From Sorghum bicolor (Eukaryota > Streptophyta > Magnoliopsida > Poales > Poaceae), in assembly GCF_000003195.3 (NCBI RefSeq), contig NC_012870.2, positions 24,234,501-24,298,500 of the forward strand: a stretch of 64,000 nucleotides of DNA, given 5' to 3'. Shown piece by piece: positions 11,531 to 23,635 of this stretch. A program made the translations under genes and the position numbers. The notes beneath the pieces were generated by a model that was not told the DNA's origin, did no database searches, and worked only from the letters and a program-made list of their open reading frames with translations. Position 1 is the first letter of the stretch; each line of letters starts with the position of its first letter.

Positions 11531-13072
11531 TGCTGGTGAATAGTCCTTTGTAAACTTATTGCGCCGACTAACCAAAATAAATGCGGAATTATCGGTCTAG
11601 CCAAGACTACACCCCTCTATTTAAGTTCTCTAGCACCTTGTAAAAGATCATAAACAAGCAAACAAGGTGCTACCTTAGCAAGAGCTCACCTAACCAATTC
11701 TAGGAGGAAGGTCACACAAACCTATGCCACTAGTACTTTGCAAATCGGGGAGCTCCTATACAACTAGTAAGCAAAGCACAAAGCTCCTAAGCTCACTGGC
11801 AATGCTCAATAACAAGGCAACCAATGCCAAACTAGAGAGCACAAATTACTTAGCTACATAAACTAAGAAATGTGACTAATAAGGTTACACAAACCAAATT
11901 AGCCACGCAAGGGAAATACTTCTAGCTACACAAGCAAGAAGGTAACTAGCAAGCTACACAAGCTAACTAATTACAAGAGCAACTACACAAGCACAAGTAT
12001 ATGAATGTAAGAACAAGCTTGTGTTAGGGACTTGCAAACCAACGGGAAGAACAATGTTGACACAATGATTTTCTCCCAAGGTTCACTTGGTTGCCACCAA
12101 GCTACGTCCCCGTTGAGACAAGATCCAAGGTTGCCGCTGGTCCTCTTGCTAGTGGTGACCCGCAAGTCACACTCTCCCACGTGGAGTGCTTACCATAAGC
12201 TCTAGCACTTGACCTGGCCAGACCACTTGTCGCTCTTCACGTCTCGCTCAACTAGAGTTGCTCTTCGCAGTCCCCGCGGGGTGAGCACCGTACCCCTCAT
12301 CTCTTCTCTGGAGCACCGCACAATCTCCTTGGGTGCTTCGATGGAGTCACAAGCCACCAAGCCATCTAGGAGGTGGCAACCTCCAAGAGTAACAAGCACC
12401 ACCGGCTTGCAACACAAACACCTAGTGCCACTCGATGCAATCTCTCAATGCAACGCACTAGAATCGCTCACTCACACAATCGGATGATCACTATCAAGCA
12501 TATGTAAGTTAGAGTCTTCACTAGCACTCCCCAACCATGGACACTAAGTCCCAAGGGTGCTCAGCACTAGCCAAGGCCAACCACCACTTCTATTTATAGC
12601 CCCAAGGGCTAAAATAGCCGTTACCCCTTCACTGGGCAAAAGTCGTGCACACTGAACCCACTGCAGGGAGCCACCGAATGCTAGAACAGTGCGTCCGGTG
12701 CTCCAGAAACAGCTACGTGTCACTAGCCGTTTGAACTCGACCATTGCCGCCAACAGCTAGCACATGCTCATGCCTGACACAGCACCACCGGACGCTCTAC
12801 TGGTTCACACCGGACGCGTTCGGTGCACACTGGACTCATGCGCAGAGAGCACCGCAAACCTGCAGGGTCACTAGACATACACGAGCAACCACACCGGACG
12901 CGTCCGGTGCAGACCGGACCCGTGCGCAGAGAGCACTACAAACTTGCAGGGTCACCGGACACGAGCTACTGGACGCACCCTGAGCGTCCGGTGCTCTTCA
13001 GTCAGAAACACTCCCTGACATCAAGCCACACCGGACGTGCGAACAGTATCCTACCCGCGTCCGGTGCCAGCA
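11531..13072 (-). repeat. Solo LTR, Sirevirus-like, minus orientation, without matching target duplication
   Basis: The 1542-bp segment has inverted ends TGCTGG / CCAGCA. On the minus strand it starts with a field of CACCGGACGCGTCCGGTG-type palindromes (12640-13070), then TATAAATAG (12590-12598), then transcribed-type sequence. It ends in CTATTCACCAGCA, resembling the CTATTCACCCCCC end of Sirevirus LTRs. CACCGGAC..GTCCGGTG palindromes upstream of the TATA box are characteristic of grass Sireviruses. Flanking 5-mers (TCCTT and TCTAG) do not match, so it may derive from recombination between elements or have lost one flank. Confidence 0.65.
12590..12598 (-). promoter_or_regulatory. TATA box of the 11531-13072 LTR
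   Basis: Minus-strand TATAAATAG directly downstream (in minus sense) of the CCGGAC palindrome field, the same layout as in the complete Copia LTRs of this window. Confidence 0.6.
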
Positions 13073-15529
13073 TCTAGCGACAAATATGGAGAATATCAAG
13101 AATACTGTTTTATTATATATTGGAACATAGTTACAACATGGCTTACATCTATTACAAAGCATAGCAGAAACTAATCCTATTCTTCACTTTGGGTCTCTAT
13201 TTTCCACAGGGACGGTTGACTAGGGGTACACTCGCCTAGTTCTCTTGGAACATTTCAGCAAACTCCACCTTTGACTCACCATCTGGTACCCATCCGGGAT
13301 TTTTGATTGTTGAATGTAAAGCAAGTGTGAGCGCACCATACTCAACAAGTATAACATGAGGGGATGCAAGACTCAAAAGGCTGGACACAGCTGAACTGCG
13401 ATAAGCATTTTTAGTTGGTCATATTTTATTATTTTAAACCTGAGTAACTAAGTTATGCTTAAGCTCCCAAGGTGATAAGTATAATTATCATAAAAATTAA
13501 TCATCACCCAAACCATCCATAGAACCATCTATCTCGAAAAGGATCCAGACCGCTCTTGACCGAGAGCACGGCTAATATATCAGTTTTTATAACTCTGCAG
13601 AGTATGTACATCTTTACCCATGAGTCGTGATTGCCCTTTGCCTGAGGGGGCCAACCTCTTGACTCACTTCCAAGGTAAGTCGGCAGGGATCACTACGTAA
13701 CCTTTCACTAGACACCCTAACAAGTTAGTGGCCGTGAGGTTTCAGTGGCAAGTGTGCATAGAGACCTCCTCCAAGAGGCACATGTGGTCGCGGCACTGTA
13801 CACACCAAGGTAGGAGAAAAACTATACACCACGAGGCACCCCCTCTTGCGCCTTTTGGTAACCACTAACAAGCTAGAGACATACTAGATACTTGATTAAG
13901 ATCAGAGCCATGTGATTCTTATGGTTGTACTGTAAGTCCTGGGTTGCCGCTTTAAGATTCAGTCCTTACGGAGGACAGACTAGAGCACCCAAAAAGGCCC
14001 AATGCTCTAGCCCCCTGATATCCATGTTGCTAGAAAGCATCATTATAATATTGATTCCATAATCATTAATCAATATTAATAATATATATTTTGGTGATTG
14101 CAGACTAAGCAAACTACCCATATGCATAACCCATGGTAACAAGGAATTCAGGATAACAAAGTTTCTAGGTAAGTCCTTAGGGGGTTATCATATTAGTCAC
14201 ATGCATATGAAAAGGTGATTATAAAGTTATTAGGTATCAAGGGTTCTCATGTTACACTTGCCTCAAATAGTGCTCAAACTTGTCCAACTTTCCTTCTGAA
14301 TCATCCTCGCATACCTCCTCGTTTATAGATCACAACAACCAGCACAAGCACCATAAAAGAAACCTAAAAACAATACATCAAGCATTATGAAACAAGACTT
14401 TAAGGTTTTAAACATGTAGGTCTGCAACTACAAACGTTTGAGCGCACAAACAACTAAGCAAAACTACTATAACAGGGTATGAAGGATCAAAGGTAGAAGT
14501 TAGAGGGTTCGGTAAATGATAGGAATGGAATAAACATGATGGACATGACTAACTTGAAATATTTATACAACTTAAGGATTTATAAGTGAGAGGTACATGA
14601 TTATAGAAGTGTATACAAGATGGATATGATTTTAGGGAGAATGAAGTAAACATACAAAGATTGGCAAGGAGGAAACATATACATGATAGTGACTACGCAA
14701 GAGTGAGATGGTATAATAGACAAGAATGTTTATTTCTAGCCATAGAACATGAAGACCTCAAAACAATGGTAGTGGTTGGCAATGATCGAATTTGCCAACA
14801 GCGAGGATATGATGGTTAGATGGCAAAAAGTGAGGATGAACCCATAGCTTAGGTTCGGCAACCTACTTTAGGATATGATGATGATCATTTGGATTTGTGA
14901 AATGGATACTTTGGAACATATTTAGACAAGTGGCTGCAGCAGTGTGAATGCTACATAAAAGGGTAATGCGTTTATGGTGATTTGCGCACCGGTTGAGCAT
15001 ACCCCGTGGCGCATGGACAATGGTGGTTAGTGGCAGATGTGACCATAAAAAAGCAAGGCCTCACTGAACCTCTAGGCTTGAAATATGGTAGGATGATGTG
15101 CAACTAAGAAACACTCATCCTTACGAGAGGGCTCAGTGATTGATATAGTGGTTTAACAAGGAACATGGCGAAACATCGATGCATCCAAGACATGCACGTT
15201 GGCAGACAGCGATGGTTTTGATGAGTGGTTGCATGGTTATAACAGAACCTGAATAGTGATGAATTTTGTGATGTTGTTGGGGAATATATTGAGTATGCTA
15301 CTGCAAAAGAACATGATGTTTCAACCTTTCGTTTGCCGGGAAACAAGAATACAAAGCGAGTCACATAACTGTTTTCTGGACAATAGGGAAGACAAATATA
15401 GAGACACCAATATCTCGGCCATCGTGGCACCTATGGTCAAACCAGCTTGCAAAGGCGTGTGCATATTCACGATACACATGTGGGTAAATTGATTTGTTAA
15501 ACGGAGTAACAGATTTTTGGCAACACGCG

Positions 15530-15870
15530 CATCAACTGACTGCACCGCGGCTGCGGGGCAGCAGGGACAGCGAGCACAAGAAAAATGATATTTCTTTTAT
15601 CTTGAATCCTATTGCCATGAAATTTCTCAGGGGCATGTGCAAGGATATGAAACAAATTGTGGTTGAAGAACACAATCACTGGAGTGATGAAACATCGGGA
15701 ATATGCATGCCAAACAACAGCTGCACGGTTGCATGGCTGCAGGAACAGCAAGCACAAGAACAAGTATATCTCCTTCATCTTGAATTATCTGGTCATGAAA
15801 TTTTACTGAGACGTGTGCCACTGAATGATCAACATCATGTTCAAAGATCTCTATGACCGAAGGGCGGGAA
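15530..15870 (+). repeat. Two degenerate tandem copies of about 180 bp inside the long LTR
   Basis: The block with GGACAGCGAGCACAAGAA..CTTGAATCCTATTGCCATGAAATTT (about 15565-15625) recurs as GGAACAGCAAGCACAAGAA..CTTGAATTATCTGGTCATGAAATTT (about 15740-15805). It is non-coding, diverged, and may be older LTR structure. Confidence 0.6.
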
Positions 15871-16849
15871 CTCTAGGAATGTGCATGCCAAATTGGCAGC
15901 AGCGCTGCTGTCCGCAAAAGGCAAAGACATGATTGTTATGAAACATCGCCGGAATTTGACCATGCACAAATTATGGCACATGTTCTACAATGAAAAACAT
16001 ATTAAAAATATGAAGAACATGGTGGTCGTCACATCGGGGTTAGCTGCAGCTAGAGATGAAGTTGACGGTGGCTGACATCGATGATGGGTGTTGACGGGGA
16101 CTGCGATCAACGGGACAGCACCGATTGCGCTCCATAGATAATATATGCCACATGAAAGATCAAAGGCACGGATGAGATGGACAAGAACAGTAAGATCAGA
16201 GAATGGAGAGGAAGGGGCGTCCTCACCATGGAAGTGAACATATGATCTGTACAAGACGTCGATGGTGGCCTGCATGGCTGCATTTATTTGGGGTTGATGC
16301 TATGGTAAACAACCATCTAGGTTGCCGTGGTTGAATCAATTGGAAGATGATGTGCACCAAGATGAAATCCACACAAAGGTGCAGCACCATGATATGGCCT
16401 GGATAAGGATGCAACAACCATGGAGATTACCGGCAGAATGTCAACAACCGGGCTGCGGTCTTTGATTTGAGACCTTCCTGTGTTACCAGACAGAGATTCA
16501 GAGAGGGATGAGTGATGAACAAGGTGCTGCTCAGAGACATAGGGAGAAAGGAGAGACTTTACCACAGGTGAGATCAAAGGTTGTGATCCTCATACATAGC
16601 TTGCTTCATCTTGAAGATGATCACTGCAGCAGCAAGACAGAATTGTAGACACATTTTTCTTTCTGTTTTGATGGAGAGGAGGGAGAGGAAGTTGGAGCTG
16701 CAGACATGGGGAAGGAAGAGGAACAGAGGGAGCTCGCCCCTTCTGTTTCTTGATGTGAATAGGAGGAGGGGGCAGCGCTGGTTTCTGATGGGAGAAAAAT
16801 AAAGGAGAGACAAGGCTGCTTCTATTGCCATCAAAGGTGTAATAGAAAT

Positions 16850-18500
16850 ATTAAGAGAGAGGTGCATGCAGGGTTATTAAGGGGAGGGGAATAATTGTGG
16901 CTGTTTTGCATGCAAGGAAGTGAAGCAGGCGGCATAGGGGAGAAGAGAGACCATGGAGATGGTGCCCATATGCGTGATGGAGGGAGGGAGGAGATGAGGG
17001 TGCTGCTTCTCTGGTGGTGGCGTGAGGGAGAGAGGAGAAGGCAGATATAGCTGCCATTTGTTGCATGGATGCATGCAATTGAAGTGTGATTAAATGGAGT
17101 TATCAGGAGGGGAATGAAGAGAGGTGTGCTGCATGGTTTATGCGTGAAAACAAGAGGAGGGAGGGTCTGTTTCACCTGCTTCCATTCTTGCATTTAGGGA
17201 ATGGTATAATGGAGAATGAAAAGGGAGCTTATGAAGTGAATTAAAGGTGAGGTCTGCTGTTATTTTATTTGAGGGAGAGAGGGCAGGCGCCATCTGATAG
17301 TTGGTGAGTGAAAAGAGAGCAAGCATGGCTGCTGCATGCTAGTATAATGAAGAGAAAGAAATAAATTGATGGAATGAAGAAGCATTCTTAAGAGAATTGT
17401 GCATGCCTAGTAAATTATGGGGCAAAGTAATTTTGTGCATCTATTTTACATGGGAGTAGAGAGGGCGTGGGAGCAGTAGAAGAATGATGACATAATCCAT
17501 GACTGGTCAAGCCTTTCATTTGAGTAATTGCACAAAAAGTAGAAGGGAGATTAAGGAGGAGTACTAAGTGTTGATGTTATTTTCCATGAGGGGGAGACAA
17601 TGGGTGTTAGCAGCCAGGAATAGGGGAGATGTCGACCAGGGAGAGGTGAGTGTAACCACTTTTGTTTGTGTAAACTAATAATGCAAAGGAAACCGAAGGA
17701 ATTAAGGAGAGTGTGATTAAGAGAGGTATGACCAAGGGAATTTAGGAAGGAAGAATTAGTTGCTGCAATTATCTTTGCATGAAGGGAATAGGAGAATGTG
17801 GCAGAGAGAGAAGAGAGGAGACTTATGCACGTGTAAGAGAGAGACCAAGTGATATTGCTGGTTGTTTTCTTGCATGCAAGAGATGATTAAACATTGGAGT
17901 AAAGGGTGCTGGTAGGAGAACATTTAAGAGAGTTTGAAAAGAGGCATGCAAAGGAGGTGAGACTGAGGAATTAAAAGAGTAGGAATTAGATGATGCTGTT
18001 TTTAATTTCAGCATGCATGCAATTGTAAAGGATAGAATAAAGTTGTACACATAAGAGGGGTGAGTCAAGGGATTTAAGTGCTATCATTTTGCATGAGAGA
18101 AGGGAGGGGTCGGCACCAGAAGAGGAGAGGAGGCAGCATCTTGTTGCAATAGTGCTGTTGCATGCTTGCAAAATGAAGAAAAAAGAATAAATTGATGGAG
18201 TGAAGCTCTCTTAAGAGAATTTTGTCTAGGCAATTAAGAGAGGTAAAGAGGAGATGCATCTATTTTTGCATGAGAAGGGACTGGCGTGGGCAGCAGAGTA
18301 GGAGTAACAGCAGCTGTTGCTTCTGTGTAGTAGCAAGGCAGAAATAAATAAAGCATGCAAATGAAAGATGGGACAAAGAATTAAGGTACCAGGGGATTTC
18401 ATGTTGCTGTATTTCTTTGTATGATGGAGAGAGATTGCGCAAGGGAAAACAAACAGAGAGAGAGCCATTGCATGCACTCCTTTTAAAGCTTACAATAAGA
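16850..18500 (+). repeat. Purine-rich degenerate tandem repeat with GCATGC cores
   Basis: The + strand is strongly G/A-biased for about 1.6 kb. Recurring pieces include TTTTGCATG(AG)AGAAGGGA, AATTAAGAGAG, and AAATTGATGGA(A/G)TGAAG (17364 and 18190), spaced roughly 130-180 bases. The array explains why this LTR is more than twice as long as its relative at 30919-33566. No coding potential is apparent. Confidence 0.6.
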
Positions 18501-19280
18501 GGAGAATTATGTTTACTTGAGGAAGGGAGGGAAGAGGCATGAGAGCAGGTCTTTTCAACATGCAGTGAAGATAGATAATGTGGTATTGAAAATGAGGAGA
18601 AAGTAGATGACGAAGTTTCGGCATGGTGAAAAGGGATGAGGTGCTGCACAAGGGGGGGGGGGCAACTGTAGAGAGGAGAGTTGTGGCCTTTCCATGTGAC
18701 AGGGAGGTGGAGGGGCTGGATTGGGCTTGTCCCATAATGTGGAGAAAATTTCAATGTGTGGGCCCATCATAGATCCATTAGCGGAAAGAGAGAAGAATTA
18801 TGGCTTGTCATATTGGGCTAGATAACAGTGTGGACTTCAACCCAATTGAGATTCATTCATATGATCAGATAAGAAGAGAAAGGATTGGCATGAAGAATAC
18901 ATGGACACCAAATTAACGGAGAGCTTGAGATAGAAAAGAAAAGAGAGAAAGGGTCATGCTAGATTTTTGTTGGATGTTAGCAAACACTTGATTGGAATTT
19001 TGAATATTGATTTGGTATTTGGGGAGAAGAAGTTGGGATCAAACCCTAGGCGTATTCAAAAACATTTAAATTCAGTTTTCAAACATAAATACTATGCAAC
19101 GACATGAATGCAACAAACCGCTAAGTTATATTGCAAAAATTTTAGAAACCCACATTTTTCAACTATCTAACATGTTGGCAACATAATAAAGTTGGAACAT
19201 TTTATAAAAAATAAATTCTTTGTCTTTGTTTTTAGTGTTTTCTAAGTCATATCCCAAAGTTAGAATTTTGGGGTGTGACA

Positions 19281-19639
19281 GCAGAGCTGGTTGCTCAGCA
19301 ACTGGCCCGAGAAGAACCTATAGCTTCTGCTAGTAGGGTGGAGGTGAGCCAGCAGAGCTCCGAGCTCCCACTAGGGGGCTACCCACCATCCGAGTAGGCT
19401 CTCTGTTCGACAAGCCACCAGCGGCATAGACCACTCGACCAACAACAACGCCTGAGGTCCCTGATCGGGGCAAAGGACCGATGGCGCCTTCAACTGTGGG
19501 GGCAAAGGACCGTGGCGCCTTCTCAATGGCCGAATACCTTGTCTCAGCATCCACCAATCCAAGCCTGGTAGTAGGTGACGTAGACACGTGGTGCTAGGGT
19601 CCAAAAAGAAAAGTTTGCATAGAAATTCTTATACTAAGA
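19281..19639. other. Unassigned sequence between the Gypsy LTR and the integrase remnant
   Basis: GC-richer stretch with no credible gene. A direct repeat (GGGGCAAAGGACCG and GGGGGCAAAGGACCG, about 19470 and 19498) is the only structure noticed. It may be internal sequence of the integrase-bearing Gypsy element. Confidence 0.5.
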
Positions 19640-20596
19640 TGCATTGCCAGATGCCTCTCGTCAACAATCTCTAGGTGGAGCTGTTTGACGTCTGGGGTAT
19701 AGACTACATGGGTCCCTTTCCTAAATCCTATTACGCTGAGTATATACTAGTAGCAGTGGATTATGTCTCAAAATGGGTAGAAGCACTACCCTATCGAGCA
19801 CTAGATGCTAAACACTTGTAGAAAATGTTCTACGAGAACATTTTTCCTTGTTTTGGAGTTCCTAGAATGGTCATTAGTGATGGAGGCCCCCACTTTATAG
19901 ATAAAATCTTTAGGCGCTTCCTCTCTAACCAAGAAATCCAACACAACATAGCAACTGCTTATCACCCACAAACTAGTGGACAAGCAGAAACCTTAAATAA
20001 ACAAATTAAGAATATCCTATAGAAAACTGTAGATGAGATGGGGACAGGATGGAAGAACAAGTTACCAGAAGTTCTATGGGCATATCGAATCACTTACAAA
20101 ACTCAGATAGACATGTCCCCCTATCAATTAGTTTATAGAAAGACTTGTCATCTTCCCGTTGAGCTTAAGTTCAAGGCTCATTGGGCCACAAAGAAATGGA
20201 ACATGGACCTAGGGCTAACGGGGCAAAACAGGAAGATGCAAATATCCGAGCTAGAGGAATGGCAAGAGAAAGCCTACCATAGTGCCAAACTCTACAAGAA
20301 AAGAACTAAAAGATGGCATGATAAGCGGATTAAGAAGAAGGAATTTAATCCTAGAGACAAAGTATTACTCTTTAACTCCTGAGTATGACTTTTTGGTCAT
20401 GGAAAGCTCTAGAGCAAGTGGGATGGACCATTCAAGGTCGTCGCCTCGTCGCCTCATGGAGCTATCACACTGGAGAGTGACAACGGTCAACTCCTCAAGG
20501 TGAATAGCCAAAGGCTAAAGATATTATATGAACCCGAAAAACAAGAACTCAAGGAGTCAATTTCTAAATTGCCTAAAGTCACCTTAGATGGCTAAA
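19640..20596 (+). pseudogene. Athila-type Gypsy integrase remnant
   Basis: Translations in one frame give [32 protein letters not shown], a [15 protein letters not shown] segment, then [20 protein letters not shown] and WAYRITYKTQIDMSPYQLVY. These are the DDE core of Athila-lineage Gypsy integrase, and all three acids (Asp in GIDYMGP, Asp in SDGG, Glu in QAETLN) are still visible. In-frame stops occur near 19670, 19818 and 20020. A frameshift after DKVLLFNS (20382) disrupts the C-terminal GPF/GAI segment, whose end (KVNSQRLKILYEPE) is read in another frame to about 20596. Upstream RT and RNase H are missing. It is a dead fragment that served as target for the nested element at 20761. Confidence 0.85.
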
Positions 20597-20760
20597 ATTC
20601 GCATTTTTATCCCCTTTTCACCATCCAAGCTACAAAATTAAGTTCAAACACAATTGGTCAAGTTGACACGAACAAACACACCTTCTAGAGAGCGACTGGG
20701 CACCATAGAGTGGTGAGCGCTTGGTTAGGGTGGTGGACACCAACCCACCATGGCGGCCAC
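20597..20760 (+). other. Athila-type host sequence 5' of the nested insertion
   Basis: Non-coding tail following the integrase remnant. Its last five bases (GCCAC, 20756-20760) are the target duplication of the nested Gypsy element, and the host sequence resumes at 40631. Confidence 0.6.
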
Positions 20761-21976
20761 TGTTGATATTTGGTAACGCCATCAGGAAATGATCCGCAAG
20801 CGCACGGATATCGGTGAGCACTTCACCCGGGAGGTTATCCAGAGTATCGTATTTATATTTTTACCACTGGGAGAAAGCGTGCATCTGACTAACCAAATCT
20901 ATTGCTACTACCCTTTAGGCTACAAAGAATGTGATTCGATGTGAGTGATGTATAGAGAAGACTACAACCGTAGTCTCGTTCTAACCTTGGTAAGGATGAT
21001 CTACTGTTCTATTGGGGAAGCTCACGGAATCTAGACACCACAGAGGATGTTCGACCCGCACCTATAAACCCTACCCATCCTGCTAACGAGATGTGGGCTG
21101 CAAAGGTAACTCGGAAATGTCACGTTCCTCGCTACTACCACGGTCCAGCTAGTCAGGGGATATCTATGAGTACCCTAGCCCAAACACCACGTTTATGCTA
21201 GCAATGATTACTCTAAACTCAATCGGAAGAGATTAAAGTAAACTCATAAACCAAAGAACAATAAAACAAGAACTTACTAGAATTTAGAAGTCGAATTACT
21301 GAAGAATCCTAGGAGCAAGCCTCGGGTTAGGAGAACTTGATCCCGCAGGTACAACCTTGGAGTAGACACCGACAGGCCGGGCTTCCTCCGATCTACACCT
21401 CCACTCTATCTCTCTCAATCTAGTAGATCTAGTCTACTCTCACATTGGATGCTAAGCCCTAAGTCTATGTAGAGGAAAGGTTATCCTTCGAGGGCACCTC
21501 TCAACTCTATGATGAACTTGTTCTCCTCCAGGGGCCAGGGGGTCTGCTTATATAGTCCCCTCAAGTGAATCTGGGCCGTTGGATCAAACCGACATTGATT
21601 GAACAGTTATCCTTGATCCTTTAGGTCGGTGGAGCGTAATTCGTGAGACGGATCCTGATTGGACTCTGCACCAGGGCGGGCGCCCTAGGGGGGAGAGCGG
21701 GCGCCCTGCCCCTAGGCCCGATCACCTTCCCGTTCGTTCTCGTGGCTTCTGGAGTCTTCTAGATGATAGAAAATTGTGTGACACGTTAATATCTCTATGT
21801 AAACCCGACGTGTGGGCCTTTCTTCCATATTTCCTAATAACCCCCTGCAGAAATAGACAAACACCAAAACTCATAGAATTCTGTCAGATAAAACCCTAAG
21901 TCTGGGTGTTGGTTGCATTTGAATCTTTTTCTTTATTTGTTTGATGATTATATTTGGTACTTAAGGACCGTCAACA
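20761..21976 (-). repeat. 3' LTR of the tRNA-Asp Gypsy element
   Basis: 1216 bp, ends TGTTGA/TCAACA, with a minus-strand TATATAAG (21547-21554) as probable TATA box. Compared with the other copy it shows scattered substitutions and a small indel near 21010 (TACTGTTC-region), roughly 97-98% identity by eye. Confidence 0.93.
21547..21554 (-). promoter_or_regulatory. TATA box in the Gypsy LTR
   Basis: Minus-strand TATATAAG; its counterpart in the 5' LTR is at 40196-40203, where it would drive the element's transcript. Confidence 0.55.
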
Positions 21977-21990
21977 ACTCCCCCAAGCTT
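21977..21990 (-). promoter_or_regulatory. Polypurine tract of the Gypsy element
   Basis: Minus-strand AAGCTTGGGGGAGT directly abuts the 3' LTR. Similar tracts recur internally at about 23636-23647 and 26029-26041 (see findings). Confidence 0.85.
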
Positions 21991-23635
21991 ACCTCTTGCT
22001 CGTCCCTGAGCAAGGATGGACTTAAGAGTTTCTGTAGTGGTTTCATGCCTTAAAAGTACACATGCGTTCAAGCAAGATCTCATCTCCGAGTTAGAGTAAA
22101 TTGTTAAGACTTAAAACTTACTCATTTTACCTTTCACCATGGGGCTTGCAACCGTCACTAGTGTCTTGAGCAGTTAAAAGATAGAACAGTCTAGTCAAGC
22201 ACCATGTCTCTTATTCTTGATCAGCTGTAGCTCTGGAGTTTTTGCAGATTTTCAAACAAAACTCAGAGATTCCTTATATGATTCTCTCAAATCTCTCTTT
22301 TGTAGTATTTCTAGATCCTTTCCAAGGCGGTGATGGTATATGCCTTCTCTCAAAGTATGTGGTTTTTTTTGGTATGAGGCATAGTGACATTGCCTTCTCT
22401 CTCATCCTACTCTAATAAGGTTTTGATATCTCGAGCTCATAGGTGGGAGACAACTAATACATACTTACAAGACATTTATTGCATAGTCAAACCATGGATC
22501 TAGAAAAACAAGTCAATAAGTCAAATCAAGATGCGCATGTGTGGCGAGTGAATGGTGTGTGGTGATGATGGTGATAACAATGGTGAAATTCTAATTCTAC
22601 TTTTGCTCTTTTTAGGGGATACATACCTTTCTTGCACTTTGAAGCTTTTTGAGGAGAATGAGATGCTCTATATTTTCTTTTTCTTTTCTCTCAGGTGGGT
22701 ATCTTGTACCTCTAATTCTACTGTCGGACACTTGTCCATTTTTACCTCTCGTCTCACTTTTTCTTTTCTTTCGAGGTTCCGGGCACTTGCCCCTTTTTAT
22801 TTCCTCATATTTTCTCTCTCTTTTTTTAGAGCACTCATCTCCTGAAATAATATAGCAAGTGGTAGTAACCAAGATAACTCGAGCATTTATTTCACAGGGA
22901 AAAACAGAAATAGGAAAATGTTTTTGGCTATTCTCTCTCGGATTAGGAGTAGAATAATTTTGGGTGAATCTGGAGATGGAAATGAGTGGATATATGTGGA
23001 TGCGTACTTCTGGAGAAGAAGCAGCATGTGTGAGTGAACGTGCAAGTGGATCTTCATTTTAACCGCATAACAAGCTCCTAAGGGTCTGCACAACTTGACC
23101 ACACTCAATGCTCATAAGCAGTAAAAAGTAAATGTATGGTTCATAGTCTAGCAAGCATGTATATATGGCTGTGGTAGGAATTTAAACTTTCATCATACAG
23201 GAACTCATCATGTGTTATTTTAAAGATTTTTAAAGATAAAATTCTCCAGAATTCTAGCATCTCAAGGAACAGATAAACAGCAGCTCAACCTTCCCATATC
23301 ATATCCGTTAACGACTTAGATTTCAGATCAAGTACTCTTCCCACAAGTTCAGGTTTAGAGGAGGTTTAAATTATAACAGTCATGCCTAAACTTAAGAGAG
23401 AGCTCAAACTTGAAAACTAGGTATATGGCAGAGCAACTATTCATCATTTCCATGTGAGAGTTTATCATTGAAGTTCAGTTTAGCCTAGACACTTTATTTA
23501 TTTATTTAGCAAACTAAGCAAAGATATATATAATCACAAAATTTTTATTTGGGTTTTCATGATTATGCATCTTTTTATTATTTGAGTAATGTAGAAACAC
23601 GAGTAGAAACACTTAGCTGGATAAATGGGGGTGCT
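21991..23635 (-). other. Non-coding 3' internal region of the Gypsy element
   Basis: No ORF with recognisable content on either strand. A/T-rich with a long C/T-rich stretch (about 22670-22850). By position it replaces the pol and downstream region of an autonomous relative. Confidence 0.6.

Larger units (their letters stand above)
13073..19280 (-). repeat. Very long Gypsy-type LTR (solo or truncated), minus orientation
   Basis: The right end is GGGGTGTGACA at 19270-19280, the complement of a TGTCACACCCC start common to Gypsy LTRs. The left part (13100-13800) matches, segment by segment, the solo LTR at 30919-33566: both have ATACTCAACAAGTATAAC, an ACTCTGCAGAG..TGTACATCTTTACCCATGAGTC block, and GGTCGGCAGGGATCACTA-type sequence. 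They are therefore related families. No long ORF is present; small ORFs here are chance. The apparent 6.2-kb length is inflated by a repetitive purine-rich portion (about 16850-18500). The left boundary is uncertain and no matching duplication of GCAGA was found. Confidence 0.6.

Noticed and set aside
11531..13077. Possible Helitron: 3' end CTAG (13074-13077) preceded by a CCGGACG hairpin
   Set aside because: No 5' TC end or A/T insertion context was found, and the minus-strand TATA box, palindrome field and TG..CA ends fit an LTR better.
18226..18770. Overlapping minus-strand ORFs up to 164 residues in the long LTR
   Set aside because: They lie in the purine-rich degenerate repeat, have no domain motif and overlap one another in several frames.
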